Origin: JABSOG01 sp041583135
GTDB taxonomy: Bacteria; Pseudomonadota; Gammaproteobacteria; Enterobacterales; Alteromonadaceae
NCBI GenBank assembly: GCA_041583135.1
Contig: JBFHGJ010000009.1
Location: forward strand, 41,295 to 105,294
Direction of reading: 5' to 3'
DNA: 64,000 nucleotides
The translations under genes and the position numbers were made by a program. Shown in pieces: positions 46,219-55,832 of this stretch; positions within the stretch are counted from its first letter, which is position 1; each line of letters starts with the position of its first letter. The notes under the pieces were generated by a model. It saw only the letters and a list, made by a program, of their open reading frames with translations, was not told the origin of the DNA and ran no database searches.

Positions 46219-46381
46219 GATCTAACCTTCTAATTGTTTCAGTGCACAGTTTCAATGTCCGTGGCATGAATGCTGCAAATTTCCTTGATATTCAACCAAT
46301 TGGGCCTATTTTGCCCCAAGTATAAGCGAAACAGCCAAGTTATTTGGTGAATTCGCCAAAATCGCATAAAAAGGAATCAAT

Positions 46382-47473
46382 ATGACACGTTCACTGCTCA
46401 GTAAAGCCTTTGCCTTGGCCATCAGCCTGGCTCCTTTGTACAGCACTTTTGCACAAGCCGATAACGTCGATATCATTATCAAACAGGCCATGGACAAACG
46501 GGCGATACCAGGACTACAGCTCGCCGTTGTACAACAGCAAAAAATCATTAAATTGGCCAGCTACGGCTACGCCGATTTAGCCAACAAAGTCGCCGCCAAT
46601 GATGACACCCTCTTTGCCATCAACTCAATGACTAAGGCCTTTACTGGTGTCGCATTGATGCAGTTGGTCGAGCAAGGTAAATTGAAACTGAGCGATCCGT
46701 TGGGTAAGCATTTACCACAAATGCCGCTAAAGTGGCACCCGGTCACTATCGCGCAATTGGCCTCTCACCAATCAGGGCTACCCGATGTCATGGATGAATG
46801 GGCCAATCTCATCAACCACAAAGGGTGGCACGCCAGCTGGCAGCAGACTTTGACAGCCGAGCTTGAAACGACACCGGGAAGACAATTTAGATACAACCAA
46901 ACCAATTATGTGCTGCTAGGCATGCTAATTGATAAATACGCCGAAATGCCTTTCATTGAGTTCATCGACCAACAACAGCTTGATAAGGTCAATATGCCGC
47001 GCACCAAAGCTGCGGGTTTTGGTCATTACAGTACAGTCATAAACAACATGGCTGTGGGCTATTCCAACATCAACAGCGATAGTTTATTCAAAGTATGTGA
47101 AACCTTTGCACCTCCGTCACGAACAGCGGCTGGTATGAGTACCACAGCAAAAGAGTTGGCCAATTGGGTGATTGCATTAAAAGGTGGTAAGTTGCTCAAT
47201 CAGCAAAGCCTAGAAGCTCTGTTTTCCCCTATCCCTCTCAATAATGGCAAAACTGACGGCTTTGGTGGCCCACTTAACGGTTATGCCATCGGCTGGCCAA
47301 TGGTAGTCAACCCTGAACAACCTATTGCACTGGCTATTGGTGGCGGCCGTGTGGCGATGGCGGTTTATCAAAATCAAGATCTGTCGATTATTATTTTGAC
47401 CAATCTGCAAGGTGCCTTTCCTGAGCGACTATTAGGAGATCTTGCCAAGCATTACAGTCAAACCTCAAATTGA
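46382..47473 (+). CDS. Serine beta-lactamase-related exported hydrolase
   Basis: Secreted protein of 363 residues with a signal peptide ending FAQA. The SxxK motif is S82-M-T-K85, followed by LASHQSGLPD. The second motif, usually YxN (commonly FxYSNTNY), reads Y171-N-Q173 with T-N-Y after it, and the third motif region is AIGGGRVAM without the usual HxG/KTG. It therefore belongs to the class C/D-peptidase/esterase (family S12) superfamily, but its activity may differ from that of a true beta-lactamase. Such proteins are often esterases or D-peptidases. A resistance role should not be assumed. It is monocistronic. Confidence 0.85.
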   Translation: MTRSLLSKAFALAISLAPLYSTFAQADNVDIIIKQAMDKRAIPGLQLAVVQQQKIIKLASYGYADLANKVAANDDTLFAINSMTKAFTGVALMQLVEQGKLKLSDPLGKHLPQMPLKWHPVTIAQLASHQSGLPDVMDEWANLINHKGWHASWQQTLTAELETTPGRQFRYNQTNYVLLGMLIDKYAEMPFIEFIDQQQLDKVNMPRTKAAGFGHYSTVINNMAVGYSNINSDSLFKVCETFAPPSRTAAGMSTTAKELANWVIALKGGKLLNQQSLEALFSPIPLNNGKTDGFGGPLNGYAIGWPMVVNPEQPIALAIGGGRVAMAVYQNQDLSIIILTNLQGAFPERLLGDLAKHYSQTSN

Positions 47474-47487
47474 TTGCTAAAAAATTG

Positions 47488-47511
47488 CCCCAGTGCACTC
47501 GTACACTGGGG
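47488..47511. other. Hairpin after the S12-family gene
   Basis: CCCCAGTG with its complement and an 8-base loop lies 15 bases after the stop. The T run is on the opposite strand (read leftward: TTTTTT), so it is a poor rightward terminator. It may be a stability element. Confidence 0.4.
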
Positions 47512-47594
47512 AAAAATGATTTAGCGCACGTTAGATAATGTTACACTCCCTTCAGGTTTCAGACGCATTAAAAGCAAGTGTTCTTGGGGAGTGT

Positions 47595-48659
47595 ATGGTT
47601 TCAATCAAGCAGCAGTGCAAACGCTCGGTTTGGTTTATTTTCATTATTGGATTGATATACACCGCCATCATTATCGTCCGCTCAATCATATTTTATAACG
47701 GCAATACTCAACCAATACACACCAATGTGATAGAGGCGCCCAGCCTTTATTATCATGACCCAACCTTTTGTCGTGAACGTTGCGCGCAAGTTGATGATAG
47801 CGAGTTCATCTTAGATGAAAACGGCGTTTATATGGTCAATATGTCAAAGGTGAAAAGTCTGCGTACCAGCAACACCAACGTATACTACCCATCAAGCATT
47901 GGTCAAATGGTCCTTGTACATCGCATCAGATATGAACGCTTCAAAGATGAAATAGACTTAAAACGCATGATGGATAATGCCAATTGGTTTGCCGACAACC
48001 TCAATAAAGAGGGCTGCTGGCTATTTACCAATGATGTACATTATTCAAAAGGCAAAACCCTCAAAGCCCCCTTTTGCTCTGCTATGGGACAAGGACTGGC
48101 ATTCTCTGCACTGGTTAGCGCCTTTTACTTTAGCGGGGATGACAGCTATCTCAAGACAGCGTTAAAAGGCTTACCACCATTTAATCAAGATAACCCTTTT
48201 ACCGTGGTAGGCCATCTTGCTGACGGTAGCCCGTTTTATGAAGAACTCGGTGCCAAACAAGACTCTATTCACATTCTTAACGGTTATATTTTTGCGTTGC
48301 TTGGGCTATATGATTTAACAAAAGCAACCGGCTCAGTGGAGGCAAAGGAATTATATGAAGCAGGACTGGACACCTTGCGACAACATATAGGTCGCTTTGA
48401 TAGCGGCAATTGGAGCTATTATTCTCTCGACCCTCAGTCCAATATCTACAATCACTGGCGCTACGCCTCACCAAGCTATCAAAGACTACATACGATGCAA
48501 CTCAAAGTGATGGCACAGATAACGCAAGAAGAAGTCTTCGAAAAAGCCTATCAAACCCATAAGCAGCATTTGGGATCCTCTTGGGTCAACTTTGTGATCA
48601 TTCCCGCTTACTTGGTTTACCAAGATTTAAGCCACATGGTGAGGACACTGCGTAAATAG
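47595..48659 (+). CDS. D-glucuronyl C5-epimerase family membrane protein
   Basis: A 354-residue protein with one N-terminal membrane helix (VWFIFIIGLIYTAIIIVRSIIF) and the rest outside, a type II topology like Golgi C5-epimerases. The C-terminal half matches the C5-epimerase C domain (YEELGAKQDSIHILNGYIFALLGLYDL, SGNWSYYSLDP, YQRLHTMQL). The family epimerises D-glucuronate to L-iduronate in heparan/heparosan-like chains; a bacterial homologue from Bermanella was reported to act on heparosan. Three cysteine-containing segments (FCRERC, GCWLF, PFCSAM) may form disulfides. The ATG at 47595 has GGGGAG upstream. No glycosyltransferase or capsule gene is adjacent, so its polymer is unknown. Confidence 0.8.
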   Translation: MVSIKQQCKRSVWFIFIIGLIYTAIIIVRSIIFYNGNTQPIHTNVIEAPSLYYHDPTFCRERCAQVDDSEFILDENGVYMVNMSKVKSLRTSNTNVYYPSSIGQMVLVHRIRYERFKDEIDLKRMMDNANWFADNLNKEGCWLFTNDVHYSKGKTLKAPFCSAMGQGLAFSALVSAFYFSGDDSYLKTALKGLPPFNQDNPFTVVGHLADGSPFYEELGAKQDSIHILNGYIFALLGLYDLTKATGSVEAKELYEAGLDTLRQHIGRFDSGNWSYYSLDPQSNIYNHWRYASPSYQRLHTMQLKVMAQITQEEVFEKAYQTHKQHLGSSWVNFVIIPAYLVYQDLSHMVRTLRK

Positions 48660-48847
48660 GCGATAAACCAAGTTGCCTACCCCAACTCAACGGGCAAGAC
48701 AAGCTGCGGATTCAAATCGACCTCAACCAAATAGGAAACTGCGCGCAAAAAACCAATTGACTCTGCCGCTGGCAAAATCCTGATACACTCGTATATAATG
48801 ACGACAGATTGTATTCAAACGTAAACAAGTATATTTAGGCGGGGTCG

Positions 48848-49597
48848 ATGCGACAAAACAACGCCATTTTGATTATCGATGACGACGTTTCTTTGACTGA
48901 GCTTGTGGCCCAGACACTTAAAAGAGGCGGCTACCAAGTATTATGTGAACATCAAGGTGAGCCGGGTTGTGAGCGTATTTTGCAAGAACAACCGTCATTG
49001 GTGATCTTAGATGTCATGCTGCCAGATGTTGACGGCCTTACCATTTGCCGTAACTTACGCAGCGGTTTCGACGGCACTCGGGAGGGATTTCACGGTCCGA
49101 TACTGATGTTGACAGCCTTGGATGAAGATATCGACGAAGTTGCAGGGCTTGAAATCGGTGCCGATGACTACCTCGCCAAACCGGTAAGGGCGCGAGTCTT
49201 GTTGGCACGTGTCAGAGCCTTGCTGCGCAGGGACAAGGCCAATAAAAATCACTTATCTACAGCAATCGAATCCAAGCCCAAGCCGCAACAAGGCTTGCTG
49301 GAGTTTGACGGTTTGACCATCGACAAAACCTTAAGGCAAGTCACCATTGAAGGCGTCGCCGTTGAACTGACACCGGCAGAGTTTGAGTTGCTATGGTTTT
49401 TGGCCAAACGCGCCGGGAACGTCTGCTCGCGTGATGAAATCGCCACAGCATTTTTACAGCTCGGTTATGAAAGCACCAACCGCACCATTGATTTGCGGGT
49501 TTCTCGTATCCGCCGTAAATTTGGTGAAAACACCCGCCATGCCAATCGCATAAAAACCATTCACGGTAAGGGTTATCTTTTTGTTTTGGACAGATAA
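48848..49597 (+). CDS. OmpR/PhoB-family response regulator
   Basis: DNA-binding regulator of 249 residues. The receiver has DDD at 11-13 and phospho-acceptor D55 (LVILDVMLPDVDG), with an ~8-residue insert (SGFDGTREGFHGP) before the Thr-containing strand. The winged helix has LTPAEFELLWFLAKRAG and ends KTIHGKGYLF. Its 3' end overlaps the start of the TPR histidine kinase by 17 bases, so the two form a two-component pair with coupled translation. The RstA/CpxR-like layout is general and does not reveal its targets. Confidence 0.92.
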   Translation: MRQNNAILIIDDDVSLTELVAQTLKRGGYQVLCEHQGEPGCERILQEQPSLVILDVMLPDVDGLTICRNLRSGFDGTREGFHGPILMLTALDEDIDEVAGLEIGADDYLAKPVRARVLLARVRALLRRDKANKNHLSTAIESKPKPQQGLLEFDGLTIDKTLRQVTIEGVAVELTPAEFELLWFLAKRAGNVCSRDEIATAFLQLGYESTNRTIDLRVSRIRRKFGENTRHANRIKTIHGKGYLFVLDR

Positions 49598-51812
49598 CGC
49601 CAAATTATTCATCCCCTTGCTCACTGCATTGTTGTGCTTGACGACACCGCAAGTTCAAGCGACACAAACTTTAGAGCAACTGCGCCAATCCCTCAAGCAG
49701 TCGGCCCCTGCCGACAAAGGCCGCATACTGACCAAACTCGTCAGACTTTCCCGTGCCAACGACCCACACGGCACCATTGCTTTGGGCGAACAAGCCTTAG
49801 CGCACTTTGAAAGCAACCCGGACGACAAGCAAAAAGTAACGGTGCTGAACAACATGGCATGGGCTCATAAGACGCTGGGGCAATACCAACAGGCCGAGCA
49901 ACGGGCCAAAGCGGCTTTGGCCTTATCACTAAGCGGTGAAGATCATCACGGCACCTACGCTTCGCTAAACATGCTGGGCCTAATCTATTGGCAAACCTCC
50001 CGATATCAAGCGGCCATCGACGCCTATAGCCGAGGCCTAAGCGAGGCAGAATCGATTGAAGACGAACAAGCCATCGGCACCACTTTGAACAATATCGCCA
50101 TCATTTACGATATTCTCGGCGAGAGCCAAAAAGCGTTGGGTCATTTTTTACAATCCTTGCATGCCAAGCAGATGAGTAAAAATATGACCGGCGCCGCCAT
50201 TGTGATGAATAATATCGCCGAGATCTATCTCAAGTACGGCAATTACAGCTTGGCGCTGCAATATCAATTACAGTCTTTGCATATTCGCGAGCAGGTCAAC
50301 GATCTGCCCGGTATCGCAGAGGTCACAGGTAACCTAGGGATCACCTACTTTAAACTCAACAAACCGCAACAGGCAATAGACCATTACCGGCGCTCGTTGA
50401 CACTCTACCGACAATTGAACGACAAACTCGGCGTGGCCGAGAGCCATAATAATCTCGGCAAATTCTACCAAAATGCCAAGCAATACGACCAAGCGATGAC
50501 GCATTTTACACAAACGTTGCAGATAGCCAAGCAGATACAAAATAAGGCGATGCAGACAAGAGTTCTGATAAATATAGCCGGGATCTTGACCGAACAAGAT
50601 AAGCTTAGCGAGGCAAACAACAGCATAAACAAAGGTCTACAATTGGCCGAGCAATTAAAGATCAAGACCCTAATCAGCCAAGGCTTGCAACAACAAGCCA
50701 AACTACTACTGACGATGGAACAGCCGACACAAGCCGAGCAACAAATCAAGCGATCGCTGGCGCTGGCAATAGAGCTCAATGACAAAGCGCAAATTGCCAA
50801 TGGCTACAAACTACTGTCGGACATTCAACAAAAGATAAAAAAACCATGGCAGGCCTTAGCATCCTTTGAAAAATACAAAGCCGTCAATGACGAGATCTAC
50901 AACAGCACCAGCGACCAGCGTATTGCACTGTTGCAGGTTCACTTCAAAGCACAAAAACAGCAAACCGAAATCGCCTTGCTTAAGGCCGACAAAGCCTTGG
51001 CACAAAGCCAATTGGCGCGTCAAAGCTTTGAGCGCAACGCCTACCTCATTGCCCTGCTACTGGCTTTTTTCGTCACTTTACTCATGCTCTTTCGCTATCA
51101 CCAAAACAAAGTCAATCGCACGTTAAAACACAATATTCAATCCCAGCAACAGCTGATCCGCGCTATCGCCCATGAATTTAGGGCGCCATTGGCACGCGTA
51201 CAGTTGGCCTTTGATCTGCTGTTTGAAGCCCCCGAACAAGACGCGTATAACCAAGATCTCGGTAAGCGCATCAACCAAGGTCTCGACGAACTCGAATCCC
51301 TAGTCAAAGAAGCCCTAGAATTTATTCGTAACGAAAACCAATCGGCTCGACTCGAACGCACCGAAGTACGACTCAAGCCTATCATAGACAAGCTGTTCGA
51401 GAGCCACTCGCTACAATACGGTGATAAGCAGTTTGTATACAAGTGTACACAAGAGGATGTTCGACTATTTGCCGACGCACAGCAACTTAACCGAATTCTG
51501 GTCAACCTCATCGGCAATGCCGCCCGATACGCCGAAAAAACGGTAGCGGTAAGCTGTGTAAAAGTCAAAAACGGCAATGAGATCAGAATAGAAGATGATG
51601 GCCCTGGCATTGCACCTCAAAATGCAGAGCGGGTATTCGAACCCTTCGTACGGTTAGATCCCAGCCGAGCCCGTAATTCAGGCGGTATCGGCTTGGGCTT
51701 GTCATTGGTCAAAAGCATCGCCACCGCCCACGGCGCTACGGTAAAAATCCTCAGCTCAAAGCTTGGCGGAACTCAAGTTCTACTACATTGGCCCGACAAA
51801 ACTCGCCGCTGA
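49581..51812 (+). CDS. Sensor histidine kinase with TPR-repeat sensor domain
   Basis: A 743-residue kinase. A signal/anchor segment (LFIPLLTALLCLTTPQVQA) precedes about eight tetratricopeptide repeats (to about 430; e.g. GTTLNNIAIIYDILGE, AESHNNLGKFYQNAK), a short coiled coil, one membrane helix (about 487-507) and the kinase core. The phospho-acceptor is H531 (AIAHEFRAPLARV). The ATPase has LIGNAARYAEK, DDGPGIAP and GGIGLGLSLV. The TPRs would be periplasmic and may bind a protein or peptide. The start is TTG at 49581, with AAGGG about 8 bases upstream, and lies inside the regulator gene. Its regulator is the overlapping upstream gene. Confidence 0.9.
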   Translation: MFWTDNAKLFIPLLTALLCLTTPQVQATQTLEQLRQSLKQSAPADKGRILTKLVRLSRANDPHGTIALGEQALAHFESNPDDKQKVTVLNNMAWAHKTLGQYQQAEQRAKAALALSLSGEDHHGTYASLNMLGLIYWQTSRYQAAIDAYSRGLSEAESIEDEQAIGTTLNNIAIIYDILGESQKALGHFLQSLHAKQMSKNMTGAAIVMNNIAEIYLKYGNYSLALQYQLQSLHIREQVNDLPGIAEVTGNLGITYFKLNKPQQAIDHYRRSLTLYRQLNDKLGVAESHNNLGKFYQNAKQYDQAMTHFTQTLQIAKQIQNKAMQTRVLINIAGILTEQDKLSEANNSINKGLQLAEQLKIKTLISQGLQQQAKLLLTMEQPTQAEQQIKRSLALAIELNDKAQIANGYKLLSDIQQKIKKPWQALASFEKYKAVNDEIYNSTSDQRIALLQVHFKAQKQQTEIALLKADKALAQSQLARQSFERNAYLIALLLAFFVTLLMLFRYHQNKVNRTLKHNIQSQQQLIRAIAHEFRAPLARVQLAFDLLFEAPEQDAYNQDLGKRINQGLDELESLVKEALEFIRNENQSARLERTEVRLKPIIDKLFESHSLQYGDKQFVYKCTQEDVRLFADAQQLNRILVNLIGNAARYAEKTVAVSCVKVKNGNEIRIEDDGPGIAPQNAERVFEPFVRLDPSRARNSGGIGLGLSLVKSIATAHGATVKILSSKLGGTQVLLHWPDKTRR

Positions 51813-52232
51813 GCAATGAGCTTTTAGCACAGCCCAGCACCAAATATGCCAGTCGAAAACAAAAGCGTTCGCCACACTAACTAGGACGTAGCGGAAAAAG
51901 CGAATTAAAGGTAATTTATAGCACTTCCTCCTTTAATTGGCCCTTCTGTGTGTCTGTGTGTAAATAAATTTTTCAAGTGAATAGACCGTCAAACACGGCC
52001 CACTTTAAGCCATAAAGATCAGTAAGTTAATTTCACTTCCCGGATACCTTCCCATAGCAAAACAGTAACAAACTGAGTAAAAACTCAACAAAAACTTGTT
52101 GTCATCGACAAAACATTTGTATATAAATGTATATATATGCACACAGTTAAATCAAATGTAAACAACTGCAAATGCTTTATCGGTGCATATTGAATCCATA
52201 GAGCCATCAATAAAAACAACAGGAAAAAAATA
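51813..52232. other. Upstream region of the subtilase gene
   Basis: 420 bases with no supported gene. A small inverted repeat TTGTC-ATC-GACAA lies at 52100-52112. It is followed by an alternating AT run near 52117-52138 (TGTATATAAATGTATATATA) that could form a promoter. Nothing else was recognised. Confidence 0.45.
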
Positions 52233-54881
52233 ATGAAAACCACCAATAAACGTAATCGATTATTACTCACAAGTGCCGTATCCGGGCTATTGCTAACCGG
52301 TATCAGCGGCGCGGTGTCGGCAGCTACCCACATCAGTGGCGCAAAAAACGATTTCGATAAACACTCGATACTGGTCAAATTCAAAGACCACGCCGGACCG
52401 GGTGAACGTAGAAACCTTGCCCGCGCTATCAATGCGACTTTTAAAGATCGCAACAACGATGGTGTTGACGACCGTTTTGCCAACATCGCCAAAGGCCGCT
52501 TGGCCCAGTTGGATTTGGCCAAAGGTCAACAAGTAGAGCAACAGCTTAAGCGTCTTGCCAACCACCCGATGATAGAGTTTGCCGAGCCAAACTACATGGT
52601 ATACGCTGCTGCCACACCGAATGACACTCAGTATTCGTCACTTTGGGGTATGCCGAAGATCTCGGCCCCAACCGCTTGGGACTCAACCATTGGCGATCCG
52701 TCCATTGTGGTCGGTATTATTGACACTGGTTTCGATTACAACCATCCGGACCTAAATGCCAACATCTGGCGCAATCCGAATGAAATTGCCGGTAACGGTA
52801 TTGACGATGACGGTAATGGCTATATCGATGATGTACATGGGATCTCTGCGATCAACGATAACGGCGATCCTATGGACACCGATGAACACGGCACCCACGT
52901 TGCCGGAACCATCGGCGCCGGCGGCAACAATAGCCAAGGGGTTGTTGGTGTCAACTGGCAAACCAGCATGGTTGGTTGTAGCTTCCTAGGGGCCAACGGT
53001 GGTACCACAGCCGACGGCATCCAATGTATCGACTACATGGTGGCATTGAAAAACTCAGGCATCAATGTTCGTGTGCTGAACAACAGCTGGGGCGGTGGCA
53101 GTTTCAGTCAGGCACTTAAAGATGCCATTAGCGCAGCCAATGCCGTCGATATGCTGTTTGTCGCCGCAGCCGGAAACAACAGCACCAACAATGATAGCGG
53201 CGCCCACTACCCGTCTAACTATGATGTTGCCAATGTGATGTCCATCGCATCAACCACCAGCACAGATGCCATGTCGAGCTTCTCCAACTATGGTGTGACG
53301 TCTGTCGATATGGGGGCTCCTGGTTCGTCGATTCTGTCCACCATTCCCGGTGGTGCCTACGCTACCTTTAACGGTACTTCGATGGCCACTCCGCACGTAG
53401 CAGGTGCTGCCGCTTTGATGTTGTCAGCCAATCCAGCCCTAACCACCGCTGAAGTAAAACAGTTCTTAATGAACTCAGGCGACTCAATCCCAGCGCTGTC
53501 CGGCAAAACGGTTTCGGGCAAACGGTTAAATGTGGCGCAAGCCATTGTCGATTCAGGTGGCACAGGCCCATCTTTCTATATTGCTCCAACACCATACTCT
53601 TTGACTATCAACCAAGGTATGAGTAGTAGCTATAGTATCGATCTCAATGGTGTCGGTGGCTATACCGGCAGTGCCACATTAAGCGCTGTAGCGACTCCAA
53701 CATTTAATGGCACCATCAGCTTCTCGGCCAACCCCGTAGCTGCATCAACAACAGTCGATATGATTGTAGATACAACAACAAATACGGCTCCAGGCACATA
53801 CTCAATTGCAGTGACAGCCGTCGATGGCGCTACAACCAAAACCGCCAACGTCACTCTGAAAGTCTGGCCTGACGGTACCATCAGCACCGGCTACAGCACC
53901 AACAGCCCGGTTATCATTCCCGACTATGATCCGGCTGGCGCGCAAAGCGTGATCACAGTGCCATATGCCATGACCTTGACCGAAGTGACTGCATCTATCG
54001 ATATTTCACATACTTACATCGGTGATTTGGTTGTTACTTTAACCTCACCAAACGGCGTTTCAGAAGTACTGCATGACCGCGCTGGCGGTAGTTCCGACGA
54101 TTTAGTCGCCACCTTTACTAGCGGCGCCTTTGAATTGGAAAACGCCTTGGGTGATTGGACCTTGAGTGCTGTCGATCAAGGCCGCTCCGATGTCGGGATA
54201 ATCAACAGTTGGTCGCTGCAATTGACTGGCGCTCCGGCCCCAGGAACAGACTTTGCACCAAATGTCAGTATCGCGTCTCCAAGCTATAACGGTGCCTACC
54301 TTGCCGGCGATGTGATCACTTTCAATGCCAGCGCAAATGATGCCGAAGACGGTGACCTAACAGCCACGATCGTCTGGACATCATCCATTGATGGGACTAT
54401 CGGCACAGGCAATAACTTCACCAAGTCAGACTTGAGCATCGGTAACCATACCATTACGGCATCGGTCACCGACTCGGCCGGACAAACCGAGAGCCAAACA
54501 GTAAACCTGACTGTTGGCGTTCCCAACACGACGGTTGGCGGTAGCAACACAACAGCCATTGACATGCCTGAATGGGGTGGCTCTGCGGTCAGTGAAATTG
54601 AATTAGCAGACGGCATTAACATTGCCGACCTTGAAGTATCGGTCAACATCTCCTTCGACGCGATCAACTATCTCAAAGTCTGGTTGATTTCACCTTCTGG
54701 CACTCGGGTAGATCTGCTTACCACCCATCAAAACTGGGGTAAAGATCTGATCAAGACCTACACTCCTACCGGCTTTAACGGTGAGTCAACCATGGGTACA
54801 TGGCAACTACACGCCGAGGACGTTACCAGCTACACGATGAATGGCGTCATCAACAGCTGGAGCATTAGCGCTTCTAACTAA
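52233..54881 (+). CDS. Secreted subtilisin-like protease (S8) with two P domains
   Basis: Extracellular serine protease of 882 residues. It has a signal peptide (to about 30), an I9-like propeptide (HSILVKFKDHAG, ending MIEFAEPNYMVYA) containing an Asp-rich calcium-type loop (DRNNDGVDDRF), and the S8 domain with the triad D164 (IIDTGFD), H219 (DEHGTHVAG) and S383 (FNGTSMATPHVAG). An Ig-like spacer follows, then a proprotein-convertase P domain (about 550-670), a PKD-like domain (about 675-770) and a second P domain to the end. Two P domains flanking a PKD are uncommon. No GlyGly-CTERM is present, so it is probably released rather than anchored. It is monocistronic, with a strong terminator. 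Confidence 0.93.
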   Translation: MKTTNKRNRLLLTSAVSGLLLTGISGAVSAATHISGAKNDFDKHSILVKFKDHAGPGERRNLARAINATFKDRNNDGVDDRFANIAKGRLAQLDLAKGQQVEQQLKRLANHPMIEFAEPNYMVYAAATPNDTQYSSLWGMPKISAPTAWDSTIGDPSIVVGIIDTGFDYNHPDLNANIWRNPNEIAGNGIDDDGNGYIDDVHGISAINDNGDPMDTDEHGTHVAGTIGAGGNNSQGVVGVNWQTSMVGCSFLGANGGTTADGIQCIDYMVALKNSGINVRVLNNSWGGGSFSQALKDAISAANAVDMLFVAAAGNNSTNNDSGAHYPSNYDVANVMSIASTTSTDAMSSFSNYGVTSVDMGAPGSSILSTIPGGAYATFNGTSMATPHVAGAAALMLSANPALTTAEVKQFLMNSGDSIPALSGKTVSGKRLNVAQAIVDSGGTGPSFYIAPTPYSLTINQGMSSSYSIDLNGVGGYTGSATLSAVATPTFNGTISFSANPVAASTTVDMIVDTTTNTAPGTYSIAVTAVDGATTKTANVTLKVWPDGTISTGYSTNSPVIIPDYDPAGAQSVITVPYAMTLTEVTASIDISHTYIGDLVVTLTSPNGVSEVLHDRAGGSSDDLVATFTSGAFELENALGDWTLSAVDQGRSDVGIINSWSLQLTGAPAPGTDFAPNVSIASPSYNGAYLAGDVITFNASANDAEDGDLTATIVWTSSIDGTIGTGNNFTKSDLSIGNHTITASVTDSAGQTESQTVNLTVGVPNTTVGGSNTTAIDMPEWGGSAVSEIELADGINIADLEVSVNISFDAINYLKVWLISPSGTRVDLLTTHQNWGKDLIKTYTPTGFNGESTMGTWQLHAEDVTSYTMNGVINSWSISASN

Positions 54882-54908
54882 TAGCCATACAGCCTCTGCA
54901 AAACAAAA

Positions 54909-54932
54909 AAAACCCCGCAATCGCGGGGTTTT
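54909..54932. terminator. Bidirectional terminator between the subtilase and sucD
   Basis: AAAACCCCGC with its complement and an AATC loop. It has TTTTCATT rightward and a long T run leftward. Confidence 0.92.
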
Positions 54933-54959
54933 CATTAATTTAAAGCTTGCTTTAAATCA

Positions 54960-55832
54960 TTACCAACCGGTCTTCTCTTTCAGCGCAATACCGATATCAG
55001 CCAAAGAGCGTACAGTCTTAACGCCTGCGTCTTCAAGGGCTGCAAATTTCTCAGCCGCAGTACCTTTACCACCGGCGATGATGGCGCCAGCATGGCCCAT
55101 ACGCTTGCCAGGAGGCGCAGTAACACCCGCGATGTAAGAAACCACTGGCTTAGTCACGTTGGCTTTAATATAAGCCGCAGCTTCTTCTTCTGCAGTACCG
55201 CCGATCTCACCGATCATCACGATAGCTTCAGTGGCCGGATCTTTTTCAAACATCTCTAAGATATCGATGAAGTTTGAACCTGGGATTGGGTCACCACCGA
55301 TACCAACACAGGTAGACTGACCGAAGCCAGCATCTGTAGTTTGCTTAACCGCTTCATAAGTCAAAGTACCAGAGCGTGATACGATACCAACTTTACCTGG
55401 CAAGTGAATGTGACCCGGCATGATACCGATTTTACATTCGCCTGGGGTGATCACACCTGGACAGTTAGGACCAATCATACGCACGTTCTTACCGTTTAAG
55501 TATTCTTTAACCACCAACATATCCAAAGTTGGGATACCTTCGGTGATACACACGATAAGTTCGATACCGGCATCAACGGCTTCAACGATAGCGTCTTTAC
55601 AGAAAGGTGCTGGTACGTAGATCACAGTGGCAGTTGCGCCAGTGGCTTTAACCGCTTCTTCAACAGTGTTGAATACCGGCAAACCCAAATGCGTAGTACC
55701 GCCTTTACCCGGGCTTACACCACCAACCATTTGCGTACCATATTCGATGGCTTGCTCAGAGTGGAAAGTACCTTGACCACCGGTGAAACCTTGACAGATA
55801 ACCTTGGTATTTTTGTCGATTAATACGCTCAT
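54960..55832 (-). CDS. sucD: Succinyl-CoA synthetase alpha subunit
   Basis: Binds CoA and carries the phosphohistidine during succinyl-CoA to succinate conversion with NTP formation. The 290-residue protein has the CoA-binding N terminus ([17 protein letters not shown]), the [10 protein letters not shown] loop and the active-site histidine in [10 protein letters not shown]. The A of its ATG is the last base of the sucC stop, so translation is coupled. It is the last gene of the leftward TCA block. Confidence 0.97.
   Translation of the reverse strand: MSVLIDKNTKVICQGFTGGQGTFHSEQAIEYGTQMVGGVSPGKGGTTHLGLPVFNTVEEAVKATGATATVIYVPAPFCKDAIVEAVDAGIELIVCITEGIPTLDMLVVKEYLNGKNVRMIGPNCPGVITPGECKIGIMPGHIHLPGKVGIVSRSGTLTYEAVKQTTDAGFGQSTCVGIGGDPIPGSNFIDILEMFEKDPATEAIVMIGEIGGTAEEEAAAYIKANVTKPVVSYIAGVTAPPGKRMGHAGAIIAGGKGTAAEKFAALEDAGVKTVRSLADIGIALKEKTGW

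Noticed and set aside
46382..47473. Annotation as an antibiotic-resistance beta-lactamase
   Set aside because: Only the SxxK motif is canonical; the other two active-site motifs deviate, and the wider family is mostly esterases and peptidases.
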